From assembly GCF_001654835.1 (NCBI RefSeq), contig NZ_LXEP01000015.1, positions 1 to 64,000 of the forward strand: a stretch of 64,000 nt of DNA. The letters run 5' to 3'. This DNA comes from Buttiauxella gaviniae ATCC 51604 (lineage in GTDB: Bacteria > Pseudomonadota > Gammaproteobacteria > Enterobacterales > Enterobacteriaceae). Numbering within the stretch: position 1 is the stretch's first letter; each line of letters starts with the position of its first letter. Under the pieces are notes generated by a model that saw only the letters and a list, made by a program, of their open reading frames with translations, made no database searches and was not told the origin of the DNA. Of this stretch, positions 37,273 through 46,822 are shown piece by piece. The position numbers were made by a program, and so were the translations under genes.

Positions 37273-37869
37273 ATGACGCAGCTAGCCTTTGGCGCAATGA
37301 GTGAAGTGATTAACTTTCTGATGGAGATCGACAAGCTAAAACTTATTGAGCGGCGCACTAAGATTATCGGTCATGGCCGCCCCGAAAACTCGGCGGAACA
37401 CAGCTGGCATTTTGCCGTAGCAGCCATGAGTCTTGCTCCCTTCGCACCAGAAAATGTTGATATTTCCCGCGTCGTCCAGATGGCATTACTCCATGATATC
37501 GTCGAGATAGATGTCGGTGATGTCCTGGTTTATGACCTTGCCGCTCGCGCAGCCATTGCCGAGAAAGAAGCCATCGCAGCTGAAAGGTTGTTTGGATTGT
37601 TACCTGAACCACAGAGCACTCTGTTTTTACAGCTCTGGCAGGAATATGAAGCTGGTGCCACTGCCGATTCTCGCTTCGCAGGTGCACTCGATAGAATCCT
37701 GCCTATCCTGCAAAATTTGCATAACGATGGGCAAAGCTGGCGCGAGAATGGAATTTCACTCGAACAAGTGTTGAAGCGCAATTCGCTGGTGGGCGAAAGC
37801 TGGCCGGAATTATGGCAACATGTCGTCGGTCATTTATATTCAGCGCAAGAAAAAGGCTGGTTAATTTAA
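37273..37869 (+). CDS. HD-domain hydrolase (HDDC2/YfbR-like)
   Basis: The 198-residue protein carries HD-superfamily metal motifs: EHSWHFA (His), LLHDIVEIDVGD (His-Asp and catalytic Glu) and ALDRILP (Asp). It therefore resembles the 5'-deoxynucleotidase YfbR/HDDC2 group. A nucleotide phosphohydrolase activity is likely but the substrate is unknown. It has no counterpart at this position in E. coli. An RpiR regulator follows after 15 bp, so the two may be one transcript. Confidence 0.8.
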   Translation: MTQLAFGAMSEVINFLMEIDKLKLIERRTKIIGHGRPENSAEHSWHFAVAAMSLAPFAPENVDISRVVQMALLHDIVEIDVGDVLVYDLAARAAIAEKEAIAAERLFGLLPEPQSTLFLQLWQEYEAGATADSRFAGALDRILPILQNLHNDGQSWRENGISLEQVLKRNSLVGESWPELWQHVVGHLYSAQEKGWLI

Positions 37870-37884
37870 TTCGGGAAGACCCAG

Positions 37885-38613
37885 ATGTTTACTCATGCAG
37901 CAATTGCCAATCTCAATGGCCTGGAAATGCTGGTCTATAACTTTGTCATCAAAAATCGTGACAAAGTGATGTACATGACTATCCGCGAGTTGGCTGATGC
38001 GGTGGGCGTTTCCACGACTACCGTGCTGCGTTTTTGCCGCAAGCTAAATTGCGAAGGCTATTCTGAATTTCGTGTGCGCTTTAAATTATATCTGGAACAG
38101 AATGATGAACAGCTGGTGAATTTTGGTCCAAGTGAAATCATCAGCTTTTTTAAAAGTACCAATAATGAAGAGTTCGATAATTTAATCGACCGTGCTGTTG
38201 ATATTATTTGTTCTTCAGAACGTATTATATTTGTCGGTGCCGGAACATCTGGCGCCTTAGCAAAATATGGCGCACGCTTCTTTTCTAACGTTGGTAAATT
38301 CAGTAACCATATTGATGACCCTTATTTCCCAGTCACTAATGACATGGCGAAAAACGCCCTGGCAATTGTACTGTCAGTTTCCGGTGAAACAGAAGAGATC
38401 CTGCGCTTCGCCAGCCAGTTCAGCCTGCACAACTGTAAAGTGCTCTCCATTACCAGCCATGAGAACTCAGCGCTGGCAAAGCTTGCAGACTTTAATATCT
38501 CCTGGCACATTCCACTTACACGCGTCGGCGGGGTGTATGACATCACCACGCAAATCCCTGTCATTTATATTTTAGAGACCATTGGCCGTAAATTGGCTAA
38601 GAAAATGGCATAA
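37885..38613 (+). CDS. RpiR/MurR-family regulator (HTH plus SIS domain)
   Basis: The 242-residue regulator has an N-terminal RpiR-type helix-turn-helix (MTIRELADAVGVSTTTVLRF) and a SIS sugar-phosphate-binding domain (ERIIFVGAGTSGALAKYGAR ... LSVSGETEEIL). It lies directly upstream of bglA, so it probably senses a phosphosugar and controls 6-phospho-beta-glucoside use (inference). E. coli lacks a regulator here. Confidence 0.85.
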   Translation: MFTHAAIANLNGLEMLVYNFVIKNRDKVMYMTIRELADAVGVSTTTVLRFCRKLNCEGYSEFRVRFKLYLEQNDEQLVNFGPSEIISFFKSTNNEEFDNLIDRAVDIICSSERIIFVGAGTSGALAKYGARFFSNVGKFSNHIDDPYFPVTNDMAKNALAIVLSVSGETEEILRFASQFSLHNCKVLSITSHENSALAKLADFNISWHIPLTRVGGVYDITTQIPVIYILETIGRKLAKKMA

Positions 38614-38694
38614 AAAAACAGCCTGTTTTTTCCGTGTAACAAATCACATGAATCGTGATTTGTTATATCGTGACAATTAAATCTCATTTGCTAG

Positions 38695-40212
<1,518 letters not shown>

Positions 40213-40223
40213 TCCTCTCTAAA

Positions 40224-40245
40224 AGGGCACTTTGGTGCCCTTCAT
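40224..40245 (+). terminator. probable bglA terminator
   Basis: AGGGCAC and GTGCCCT form a stem around TTTG. The downstream T content is low, so termination may be partial. Confidence 0.55.
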
Positions 40246-40302
40246 TCCCCTGTCTTGATTGGTACAGGCTATTTAAACGATAGCCCAGGCCTGCCTTTTC
40301 CC

Positions 40303-40316
40303 TTGATGCTGCGCAA
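40303..40316 (+). promoter_or_regulatory. candidate FNR site upstream of the cytochrome c peroxidase
   Basis: TTGATGCTGCGCAA matches the FNR consensus at 8 of 10 positions about 100 bp before the start codon. The E. coli homologue yhjA is known to depend on FNR and OxyR. Confidence 0.35.
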
Positions 40317-40414
40317 CAAGCGATCCGCTTAAATTCATCACCATCATAGCCACATGGAATCTGTGGATTTTAAGGAGTGCGGATTCTGCTTTACCTCTGA
40401 GAAAGGGAAAATCA

Positions 40415-41806
40415 ATGAAAAAAATAACAAAACTATTGGGGATAGCTTTCGTGAGTGGCGCTGCGTGTTATCTCGGGCTGGTCGGCTATGTGCACTATCA
40501 TGATAAACAGCGTATTGATGCTTCGTTCGCGCAAAAGGAGCCTTCGGTACTTAATACTAAAGTTCTGAATATTCTTCAGGAAAAAGGGTGTGATTACTGC
40601 CATACCCCTTCTGCAAAACTGCCCTTTTATGCTTCCTTCCCAATAGCCAAACAGCTAATGGAGTACGACATCCAGCTCGGCTATAAATCCTTTAATCTGA
40701 CCCAAATCCGGGAAAGTCTGAATAACAATACCGCCGCGCCACAAAGCGATATCACCAAAATAGAGTGGGTTATGGAGCATCAAACCATGCCGCCCACGCG
40801 ATACATTGCACTTCATTGGGCAGGAGAGATGGATGAAGCAGAGCGGAGTACGCTGCTTGAGTGGGTTAAACACCAGCGTCTGAATTACTACGCGACGCCT
40901 GATATGGCTGAAAATCGCCGTAATGAACCTGTTCAGCCTATCCCTGAATCCCTTCCTGTTGATGCGCAAAAAGTGGCTCTGGGGATGCGGCTTTATCACG
41001 ATCCTCGCCTTTCTGGCGACAACACTATTTCATGCGCACATTGCCACCAGCTTGGTGCTGGCGGTGTAGACGGACGTAAAACCTCGCAGGGCGTAGAAGG
41101 TGCTATCGGCCCGATTAATGCACCAACCGTGTTTAACTCAGTGTTCAATATTGAGCAATTCTGGGACGGGCGCGCGCCAGATCTTCAAGCACAGGCTGGT
41201 GGCCCGCCGCTGAACCCAATTGAAATGGCCTCAAAATCCTGGGGTGAAATCACAGGCAAACTCAACCAGGATCCAATCCTGCTCCGCGATTTTACCGCCG
41301 TATATCCGCAGGGCTTAACCGGTGCCACAATAACCGATGCAATTGCAGAGTTTGAGAAAACCCTTATCACACCGAATGCCCCTTTCGATTTGTATTTAAG
41401 AGGTGATGATAAGGCACTGACCGCACAGCAAAAGCATGGCTATCAGCTTTTCAAAGACAACAAATGCGCTACCTGCCACAGCGGGAAAATTCTGGGTGGC
41501 CGCTCGTTTGAACCCCTTGGGCTGAAAAAAGATTTTAGCTTTGGTGAAGTCACCAGTGCCGATATCGGACGCATGAATGTCACCAACGAAGTACGTGACC
41601 GTCTGCGTCAGAAAGTACCGACGCTGCGTAATGTTGCACTCACCGCACCCTACTTCCACAGGGGGGATGTCAACACGCTTGATGAAGCAGTTAAAGAGAT
41701 GTTGAAGTACCAGGTTGGAACCACATTGCCGCAGAAAGATGTTGATGACATTGTGGCATTCCTGAACACACTGAACGGTGTATATACCCCTTATCCGCTC
41801 AACTAA
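40415..41806 (+). CDS. tri-haem cytochrome c peroxidase, YhjA-like
   Basis: The 463-residue protein has an N-terminal membrane anchor and three haem-binding CxxCH motifs: CDYCH near residue 59, CAHCH near 207 and CATCH near 353. The first defines an extra N-terminal haem domain, as in E. coli YhjA (Ccp), which uses quinol-derived electrons to reduce periplasmic hydrogen peroxide under low oxygen. Similarity to YhjA covers the full length. In E. coli the gene lies elsewhere; here it opens a block of periplasmic redox genes. Confidence 0.92.
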   Translation: MKKITKLLGIAFVSGAACYLGLVGYVHYHDKQRIDASFAQKEPSVLNTKVLNILQEKGCDYCHTPSAKLPFYASFPIAKQLMEYDIQLGYKSFNLTQIRESLNNNTAAPQSDITKIEWVMEHQTMPPTRYIALHWAGEMDEAERSTLLEWVKHQRLNYYATPDMAENRRNEPVQPIPESLPVDAQKVALGMRLYHDPRLSGDNTISCAHCHQLGAGGVDGRKTSQGVEGAIGPINAPTVFNSVFNIEQFWDGRAPDLQAQAGGPPLNPIEMASKSWGEITGKLNQDPILLRDFTAVYPQGLTGATITDAIAEFEKTLITPNAPFDLYLRGDDKALTAQQKHGYQLFKDNKCATCHSGKILGGRSFEPLGLKKDFSFGEVTSADIGRMNVTNEVRDRLRQKVPTLRNVALTAPYFHRGDVNTLDEAVKEMLKYQVGTTLPQKDVDDIVAFLNTLNGVYTPYPLN

Positions 41807-41817
41807 ACCAGCCAGTT

Positions 41818-41851
41818 ACCGCTTGCCTGCATGGGCAAGCGGTCTTTTTTT
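41818..41851 (+). terminator. terminator of the cytochrome c peroxidase gene
   Basis: ACCGCTTGCC and GGCAAGCGGT form a 10-bp stem, followed by CTTTTTTT; the T run touches the end of the convergent sensor-kinase gene. Confidence 0.9.
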
Positions 41852-43316
41852 AGACAGGCAAGGCGAAGCGGAAGCAGGCACCCGTTTCTGGTCTTTCCAC
41901 CAGCGCAATATCGCTACCGTGTAGCTGCAGCATCTGGCGAACAATCATCAGCCCTAATCCACCGACTCTGACGTGTGACTGATTAACAATCGACGGGCGC
42001 ACAAACAATCCCTCTTTCAGTTCCTGTGGGATGCCAGGTCCGCTATCGCTAATCTGCACCATCACTTTTTCGCCCTCTTTCCACAAACGTACCGCGACAA
42101 TTCCCTGCTCTGGAGTGTGGCGAATCGCATTGTCGAGCAAGTTAGTCAGCACCCGCTCAATCATCCCCAAATCCGCATCAATTAACGGCAAACCAGGTTG
42201 AATATCGGCCACCAGTTGCAGCTGACGAGTTTGCGTCATGAGTTCGAATTTCTGGAAGACATCCTGCAACAGTTCACTCAGGCAGAAATGCTCTTTCTGC
42301 GGCTTCACCACGCCATATTCCAGACGCGCCAGCTCAAACAATGATTGTGCAAGAGTCCGTACTTTCTGGCTCTGCGCTAAAGCGATTTCCAGATACCGTT
42401 TTTTCTCGGCTTCTGAAAGTGTTGCAGACATAACCGATAAACTTTCCAGATAACCGTGAAGTGAGGTTAACGGAGTGCGCAGGTCATGAGAAATATTGGC
42501 GATAAACTCACGACGCAACTGGTCTTGCTGCGAAAGGCGGTGCCATTGTTCCGAAATCCGCCGCGCCATCATGATAACCCCCTGGCGTAACAGGCTAATT
42601 TCATCATTGCTCTGTATTTTTTCGGAAGGCAGCGCGGCCATAGCCTGCATTTCTGCCATTCCGCCGGTTTCCAGCGCATTAACCTGGCGTGAAAGCGAGC
42701 GCAGTGGCCGGGTAATCCAGCGAAATGCCAGCCCCCCAACAATCAACCCCAATAACGCAACCAGGCTGATGGAAAGCAGAACCACTTTAAATAGCGTATT
42801 CGACTGCGCGTCACTGGCGAGCGCATTGTAATTTTCACCGAGCAAAATGACATACAGATAGCCTTTTACCTGCCCGTTTTGCCGCATCGGTGCCACGCTA
42901 AACACTTTCTTACCATCAATACTGCGCGGATCGTCACCGTAGATCGGATACTGCCGATCGTTAAGTGCTGACTGGATCGGATCCAGATCGACTTGATGGC
43001 GTTTAATATGATCCGGTGGCGCGGCATCACCAATGATATTGCCTTTCTCATCCAACAGATAAACTTCAACGCTTGGGTTTACCGTCATGAGATGATCAAA
43101 CAGCGTGCGCACAGAATCATTATTCAGGCCATCTTGCCCAAGCAGCGGGTAGCTCTGGTTGATGTGTTCAGCCAGTGAGCCGGAAAGCTGTTGAATGACC
43201 GCCTGGCTATACTGCGTGCTGGTGCGAATTTGCAACCACCCCAGCAGGGAGCAAGAGGTGATGAGCAACAACGCAAAAACCAGAGTCAGGCGCTGTGAAA
43301 GAGTGAGTTTTCGCAT
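41850..43316 (-). CDS. sensor histidine kinase of the redox locus
   Basis: The 488-residue kinase has two membrane helices (about residues 10-28 and 178-200) around a periplasmic sensor of about 150 residues. A HAMP domain follows, then the phospho-acceptor box FIANISHDLRTPLTSLHGYL and an HATPase domain with NLLDNAIRHTP, SDSGPGIP and VGGLGLMIV. It lies 3 bp after the response regulator. Its divergent neighbours encode a cytochrome b/molybdoenzyme system, so it probably responds to oxidant or envelope damage; this is inference by analogy with other TCS-msrPQ loci. Confidence 0.88.
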   Translation of the reverse strand: MRKLTLSQRLTLVFALLLITSCSLLGWLQIRTSTQYSQAVIQQLSGSLAEHINQSYPLLGQDGLNNDSVRTLFDHLMTVNPSVEVYLLDEKGNIIGDAAPPDHIKRHQVDLDPIQSALNDRQYPIYGDDPRSIDGKKVFSVAPMRQNGQVKGYLYVILLGENYNALASDAQSNTLFKVVLLSISLVALLGLIVGGLAFRWITRPLRSLSRQVNALETGGMAEMQAMAALPSEKIQSNDEISLLRQGVIMMARRISEQWHRLSQQDQLRREFIANISHDLRTPLTSLHGYLESLSVMSATLSEAEKKRYLEIALAQSQKVRTLAQSLFELARLEYGVVKPQKEHFCLSELLQDVFQKFELMTQTRQLQLVADIQPGLPLIDADLGMIERVLTNLLDNAIRHTPEQGIVAVRLWKEGEKVMVQISDSGPGIPQELKEGLFVRPSIVNQSHVRVGGLGLMIVRQMLQLHGSDIALVERPETGACFRFALPV

Positions 43317-43319
43317 GGT

Positions 43320-44033
43320 TTACTCGTGTCGCGGTGCGATGAATTTGTACCCTTTTCCCCACACAGTCAGAATGAATTCAGGCTCTGCGGGGTTATCTTC
43401 AATCTTGATGCGTAGCCGATTGATGTGCGTGTTTACCGTATGTTCATAACCTTCGTGTTGATAGCCCCAAACCTGGTTGAGCAAATTCAGCCGGGAGAAA
43501 ACTTTGCCAGGGTGTTTGGCAAAAAACCACAGCAAGTCAAACTCGCGCGGCGTCAATTCAACAGGTTGTTCTCTGAGGCGCACATCTCGCGCCAGCGGGT
43601 CAATCGTAAGTCGGTCAAAAGTCAGTGTTCCTGCATCCTGCATCAGGTTCTGGCTCATCGCTTCCTGGCGGCGGAAAAGCGCTTTAACGCGTGCGACAAG
43701 TTCCAGCATCGAAAATGGCTTTGCCAGGTAATCATCGGCGCCAAGTTCCAACCCTAAAACCCGGTGTGTTTCACTGGATCGCGCGCTTATCATCACAATC
43801 GGCGTATAACGCGTCATGGTGCGAGCGTGGCGGCATATTTCCAGGCCATCAACACCAGGCAGCATGAGATCCAAAATCAGCGCATCCCAACCGCCCTGTT
43901 TCAGTAGTTCTAGCCCCAGAGTGCCGTCTGCTGCATGGACAATCTCATAGCCTTCTTCCCGCAAATGGAGTTGCAGAAGTTCAGCAATATTTTCGTCATC
44001 CTCGACGATTAATAACTTTTTGGGCTTCATCAC
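43320..44033 (-). CDS. OmpR-family response regulator
   Basis: The 237-residue regulator has a receiver domain with acidic pocket EDDEN, phospho-Asp in ALILDLMLPGVDG and Lys in YLAKPFS. An OmpR winged helix follows (LTPREFDLLWFFAKHPGKVF ... HINRLRIKIE). It forms a two-gene operon with the kinase and is divergent from the cytochrome b gene, with about 140 bp between them where it may bind. Confidence 0.92.
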   Translation of the reverse strand: MMKPKKLLIVEDDENIAELLQLHLREEGYEIVHAADGTLGLELLKQGGWDALILDLMLPGVDGLEICRHARTMTRYTPIVMISARSSETHRVLGLELGADDYLAKPFSMLELVARVKALFRRQEAMSQNLMQDAGTLTFDRLTIDPLARDVRLREQPVELTPREFDLLWFFAKHPGKVFSRLNLLNQVWGYQHEGYEHTVNTHINRLRIKIEDNPAEPEFILTVWGKGYKFIAPRHE

Positions 44034-44173
44034 TTCGCCTTTTATGCCTCTATTACAAGAAGTCTATACAACAAACGGGCGTGGAGTTATCACATTTAAT
44101 TTAACTTTTCGTGAGACTTTGGCGAACAGATTTAGGCCACACTTATTTCAACGCAATAACCGGAAATAAAACG

Positions 44174-44785
44174 ATGGATACTCCAACGTTTCAGGTTAAA
44201 CCCATTATCGTACATCCGATGTGGTTGAGGATTTGCCACTGGCTGAATGCACTGGCGATGCTTGTCATGGTGGCAAGCGGATGGCGAATTTATAACGCCT
44301 CACCACTTTTTAATTTTACTTTTCCAGGCGAGTTAACCCTCGGTGGGTGGTTAGGCGGTGCGTTGCAGTGGCATTTTGCAGGAATGTGGCTGTTTGGCAT
44401 AAATGGCGGGGCTTATCTGCTGATTAATATTTTTAGCGGACGCCTGAAACGCAAATTTTGGCCGCTGTCGCCACGCGAGTTGATAAAGGACTTTCTTGCT
44501 GCTCTACGTGGGAAGTTGGCCCATGCGGATCTCAACCACTACAACACCGTACAAAAACTGGCGTATCTGTTCGTGATGTTCGACGGGATCATTCTAGTTT
44601 GTTCAGGTCTGGTGGTGTGGAAATCAGTGCAGTTTCCACTATTACGCGAATTATTGGGTGGTTATGACAACGCGCGTTTTATTCATTTTTATGCCATGTC
44701 TGGAATGGTGGGGTTTGTCGTCATTCACCTGATTATGGTGGCGCTGGTGCCAAAAACTTTACTCGCCATGCTACGCGGACGATAA
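44174..44785 (+). CDS. membrane cytochrome b (YedZ/MsrQ-like role)
   Basis: The 203-residue protein has four or five membrane helices with candidate haem-ligating histidines: HPMWLRICHWLNA in helix 1, LQWHFAGMW in helix 2, and RFIHFYAMSG plus VVIHLIMVAL in the last two. This is a cytochrome b561-type fold that passes electrons from the membrane to a periplasmic partner. The start is set at MDTPTFQVKPIIVHP; the longer open frame adds 21 unlikely residues. The molybdoenzyme gene follows after 9 bp. Confidence 0.85.
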   Translation: MDTPTFQVKPIIVHPMWLRICHWLNALAMLVMVASGWRIYNASPLFNFTFPGELTLGGWLGGALQWHFAGMWLFGINGGAYLLINIFSGRLKRKFWPLSPRELIKDFLAALRGKLAHADLNHYNTVQKLAYLFVMFDGIILVCSGLVVWKSVQFPLLRELLGGYDNARFIHFYAMSGMVGFVVIHLIMVALVPKTLLAMLRGR

Positions 44786-44794
44786 GGGAAAAAG

Positions 44795-45583
44795 ATGAAC
44801 AATAAAAATAAGCTTTTCTCTGACTCGGATAAAGCGGTCATTATTCACAATGCCACACAAGAAATTAATAAGCAGTTATCATCGGAAGGCCGCCGCCGTT
44901 TTTTAAAAAAAGGCTTAACGCTGGGTGGTTTGATGATGCTAACCGGTTGCGATATTAGTGATAATCAATCGGTAGAAAACACATTAAGCCGTATATCACG
45001 TTTTAATGATCGGGTGCAGGGCTGGTTATTTAATGCCAATGACTTGGCTCCGGTTTATCCAGAAAGCATGATGACACGGCCATTCCCCTTCAATGCTTTT
45101 TACAGTGAAGAGGAAGCACCTGTGGTTAATGGCGACGCATACCGCCTGGAAGTCACCGGTTTAGTGGCTGATAAACGCCCGTGGACACTCGCCCAACTGC
45201 ACCAGATGGCTCAGGTCAGTCAGGTGACACGCCATATCTGCGTTGAAGGCTGGAGCGCCATTGGCAAGTGGGGAGGTGTGCCATTCTCGCTGTTTCTGAA
45301 AAGCATTGGTGCCGATTTAAATGCGCGTTATGTAAGCTTCAAATGCGCTGACGATTACTACACCAGTATTGATATGGCGACAGCGCTGCACCCACAAACC
45401 ATTATTGCATTGACTTACGACGGTGAAATATTGCCGCGTAAATATGGTTTCCCCATGAAATTAAGAATGCCAACCAAGTTAGGTTATAAAAACCCAAAGC
45501 ATATTTTAATTATGGAAGTCACCAATCGTTATCCCGGAGGTTATTGGGAGGATCAGGGATATAACTGGTTCGGCGGAAGTTAA
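44795..45583 (+). CDS. Tat-exported molybdopterin oxidoreductase (sulfite-oxidase fold, YedY-like)
   Basis: The 262-residue protein has a twin-arginine signal (RRRFLKKGLTLGG) ending in LTGC, which could also be a lipobox. The sulfite-oxidase fold follows, with the molybdenum-ligating cysteine in RHICVEGWSAIGKWGG and the C-terminal PTKLGYKNPKHI. Related YedY/MsrP enzymes reduce methionine sulfoxide in periplasmic proteins using electrons from a membrane cytochrome b. The gene order cytochrome b, molybdoenzyme, Met-rich repeat protein suggests that the third protein is a substrate. Confidence 0.86.
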   Translation: MNNKNKLFSDSDKAVIIHNATQEINKQLSSEGRRRFLKKGLTLGGLMMLTGCDISDNQSVENTLSRISRFNDRVQGWLFNANDLAPVYPESMMTRPFPFNAFYSEEEAPVVNGDAYRLEVTGLVADKRPWTLAQLHQMAQVSQVTRHICVEGWSAIGKWGGVPFSLFLKSIGADLNARYVSFKCADDYYTSIDMATALHPQTIIALTYDGEILPRKYGFPMKLRMPTKLGYKNPKHILIMEVTNRYPGGYWEDQGYNWFGGS

Positions 45584-45585
45584 TA

Positions 45586-45640
45586 CCCTTCATAATTCAA
45601 GCGGCAGATACGTTGACTGCCACACGAATTACTCTAATTT
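45586..45640. repeat. half ERIC-like repeat
   Basis: CCTTCATAATTCAAGCGGCA followed by GATACGTTGACTGCC resembles one end of the ERIC elements seen elsewhere in the window; the other half is missing. Confidence 0.4.
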
Positions 45641-45681
45641 CACAAACCTAAGTAGTTAATTAAACGACGAGGATATAAAAA

Positions 45682-45957
45682 ATGAAAAAGCTCTACACTG
45701 CCCTGATGTGCTCAGCATTATTCTTTGGCGTAACGGCTGCAAATGCTGCCGATAATATGGCTAAAGATAATATGGCCAAAGATAACATGGGGAAAATGTC
45801 CCATGACTGCTCTAAAGACAGTATGAAAAAAGACTGCATGTCGAAAGACCATATGTCAAAAGACCATATGTCAAAAGACGGTATGTCTAAGGATCATATG
45901 TCCAAAGACAAAATGTCTAAAGATAATATGGCTAAAGACGAGATGGGTAAAAAGTAA
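45682..45957 (+). CDS. periplasmic methionine-rich MXKDX pentapeptide-repeat protein (MrpX-like)
   Basis: The 91-residue precursor has a Sec signal peptide ending in AANA and a mature chain of about 69 residues. Nearly all of it is a repeat of the type M-S/A-K-D-x, with 13 methionines and two cysteines. Such MXKDX proteins occur beside cytochrome b/YedY-type genes. In Azospira the Met-rich MrpX acts as a sacrificial scavenger of hypochlorite and is regenerated by YedY1/YedZ1. The same role is likely here but inferred. A GAGGA site precedes the ATG. Confidence 0.85.
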   Translation: MKKLYTALMCSALFFGVTAANAADNMAKDNMAKDNMGKMSHDCSKDSMKKDCMSKDHMSKDHMSKDGMSKDHMSKDKMSKDNMAKDEMGKK

Positions 45958-46008
45958 TAACCCGAATAATGGCAGCTCACCGAAGCATTCAGGTGACTGC
46001 CATTGATC

Positions 46009-46752
46009 CTATTTGCCGCCCGCTAAATCCAGGAAACTTCCCGTTACGTAAGAGGCGTTATCGCTAAGCAACCAGGCGATGGCCTGTGCGACCTCTTCTG
46101 GCTGGCCACCACGTTTCATCGGCAAGAGATCTTTTACGCGATCGACTCTACCGGGTTCACCACCAGAAGCATGCATTTCGGTATAGATAAAACCTGGCCG
46201 TACGCCATTTACACGAATACCCTGCGCTGCAACCTCCACAGAAAGCCCGGTGGTTAATGTGTCTACCGCACCTTTCGACGCCGCATAATCAACGTACTCA
46301 CCCGGAGCACCTAAACGTGCCGCGGCAGACGAAACATTAACAATCGCGCCCCCCTTTCCACCGTGGCGAAACGCCATGCGTTTTACGGCCTCCCGGCAAC
46401 AGAGGAAATAGCCAGTGACGTTGGTCGCCAGCACCCGATTGATACGTTCAGCGGTCAGTTCTTCAATGGTAGATTGCTGGAACAAAATGCCGGCGTTGTT
46501 GACCAGCGCGGTCACTGGCCCAAAAGCATTGTCGATTTCGGCGAACATCGCCATCACTTGCAGTTCATCGGCAATATCCGCTTTGATGGCAAGTGCCTTG
46601 CCGCTGTGCGCACGAATAATACTTACCACTTCATCAGCTGCTTGTTTGCTTTGCTGATAATTAATCACAACTTTGTAGCCAGCCTGTGCCAACAGGATAG
46701 CGGTCGCCCTACCTATGCCACGACTTGCGCCCGTCACCAAAACCACGCCCAT
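46009..46752 (-). CDS. ygfF: SDR-family oxidoreductase YgfF
   Basis: The 247-residue Rossmann-fold enzyme has the NAD(P) motif TGASRGIG, NNAG, the catalytic Ser in NVSSAAARLG and YxxxK in YVDYAASKG. It matches E. coli YgfF throughout, including the C-terminal SYVTGSFLDLAGGK. The substrate is not known. AGGAGG precedes the ATG. It lies downstream of gcvP as in E. coli. Confidence 0.92.
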   Translation of the reverse strand: MGVVLVTGASRGIGRATAILLAQAGYKVVINYQQSKQAADEVVSIIRAHSGKALAIKADIADELQVMAMFAEIDNAFGPVTALVNNAGILFQQSTIEELTAERINRVLATNVTGYFLCCREAVKRMAFRHGGKGGAIVNVSSAAARLGAPGEYVDYAASKGAVDTLTTGLSVEVAAQGIRVNGVRPGFIYTEMHASGGEPGRVDRVKDLLPMKRGGQPEEVAQAIAWLLSDNASYVTGSFLDLAGGK

Positions 46753-46771
46753 TTTGCCTCCTGATCTACAG

Positions 46772-46801
46772 ATAAAACAAAGGGCACCGAAGCGCCCTTA
46801 A
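46772..46801 (-). terminator. terminator of the gcvTHP operon
   Basis: On the minus strand AAGGGC and GCCCTT pair around GCTTCGGT-type loop bases and are followed by TGTTTTAT, just after the gcvP stop codon. Confidence 0.8.
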
Positions 46802-46822
46802 GAGTGTATCGCGTGATAAATG

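Noticed and set aside
45682-45957. MXKDX repeat DNA as noncoding satellite repeats
   Set aside because: The frame is preserved, has a signal peptide and a ribosome-binding site, and lies in a matching gene context.
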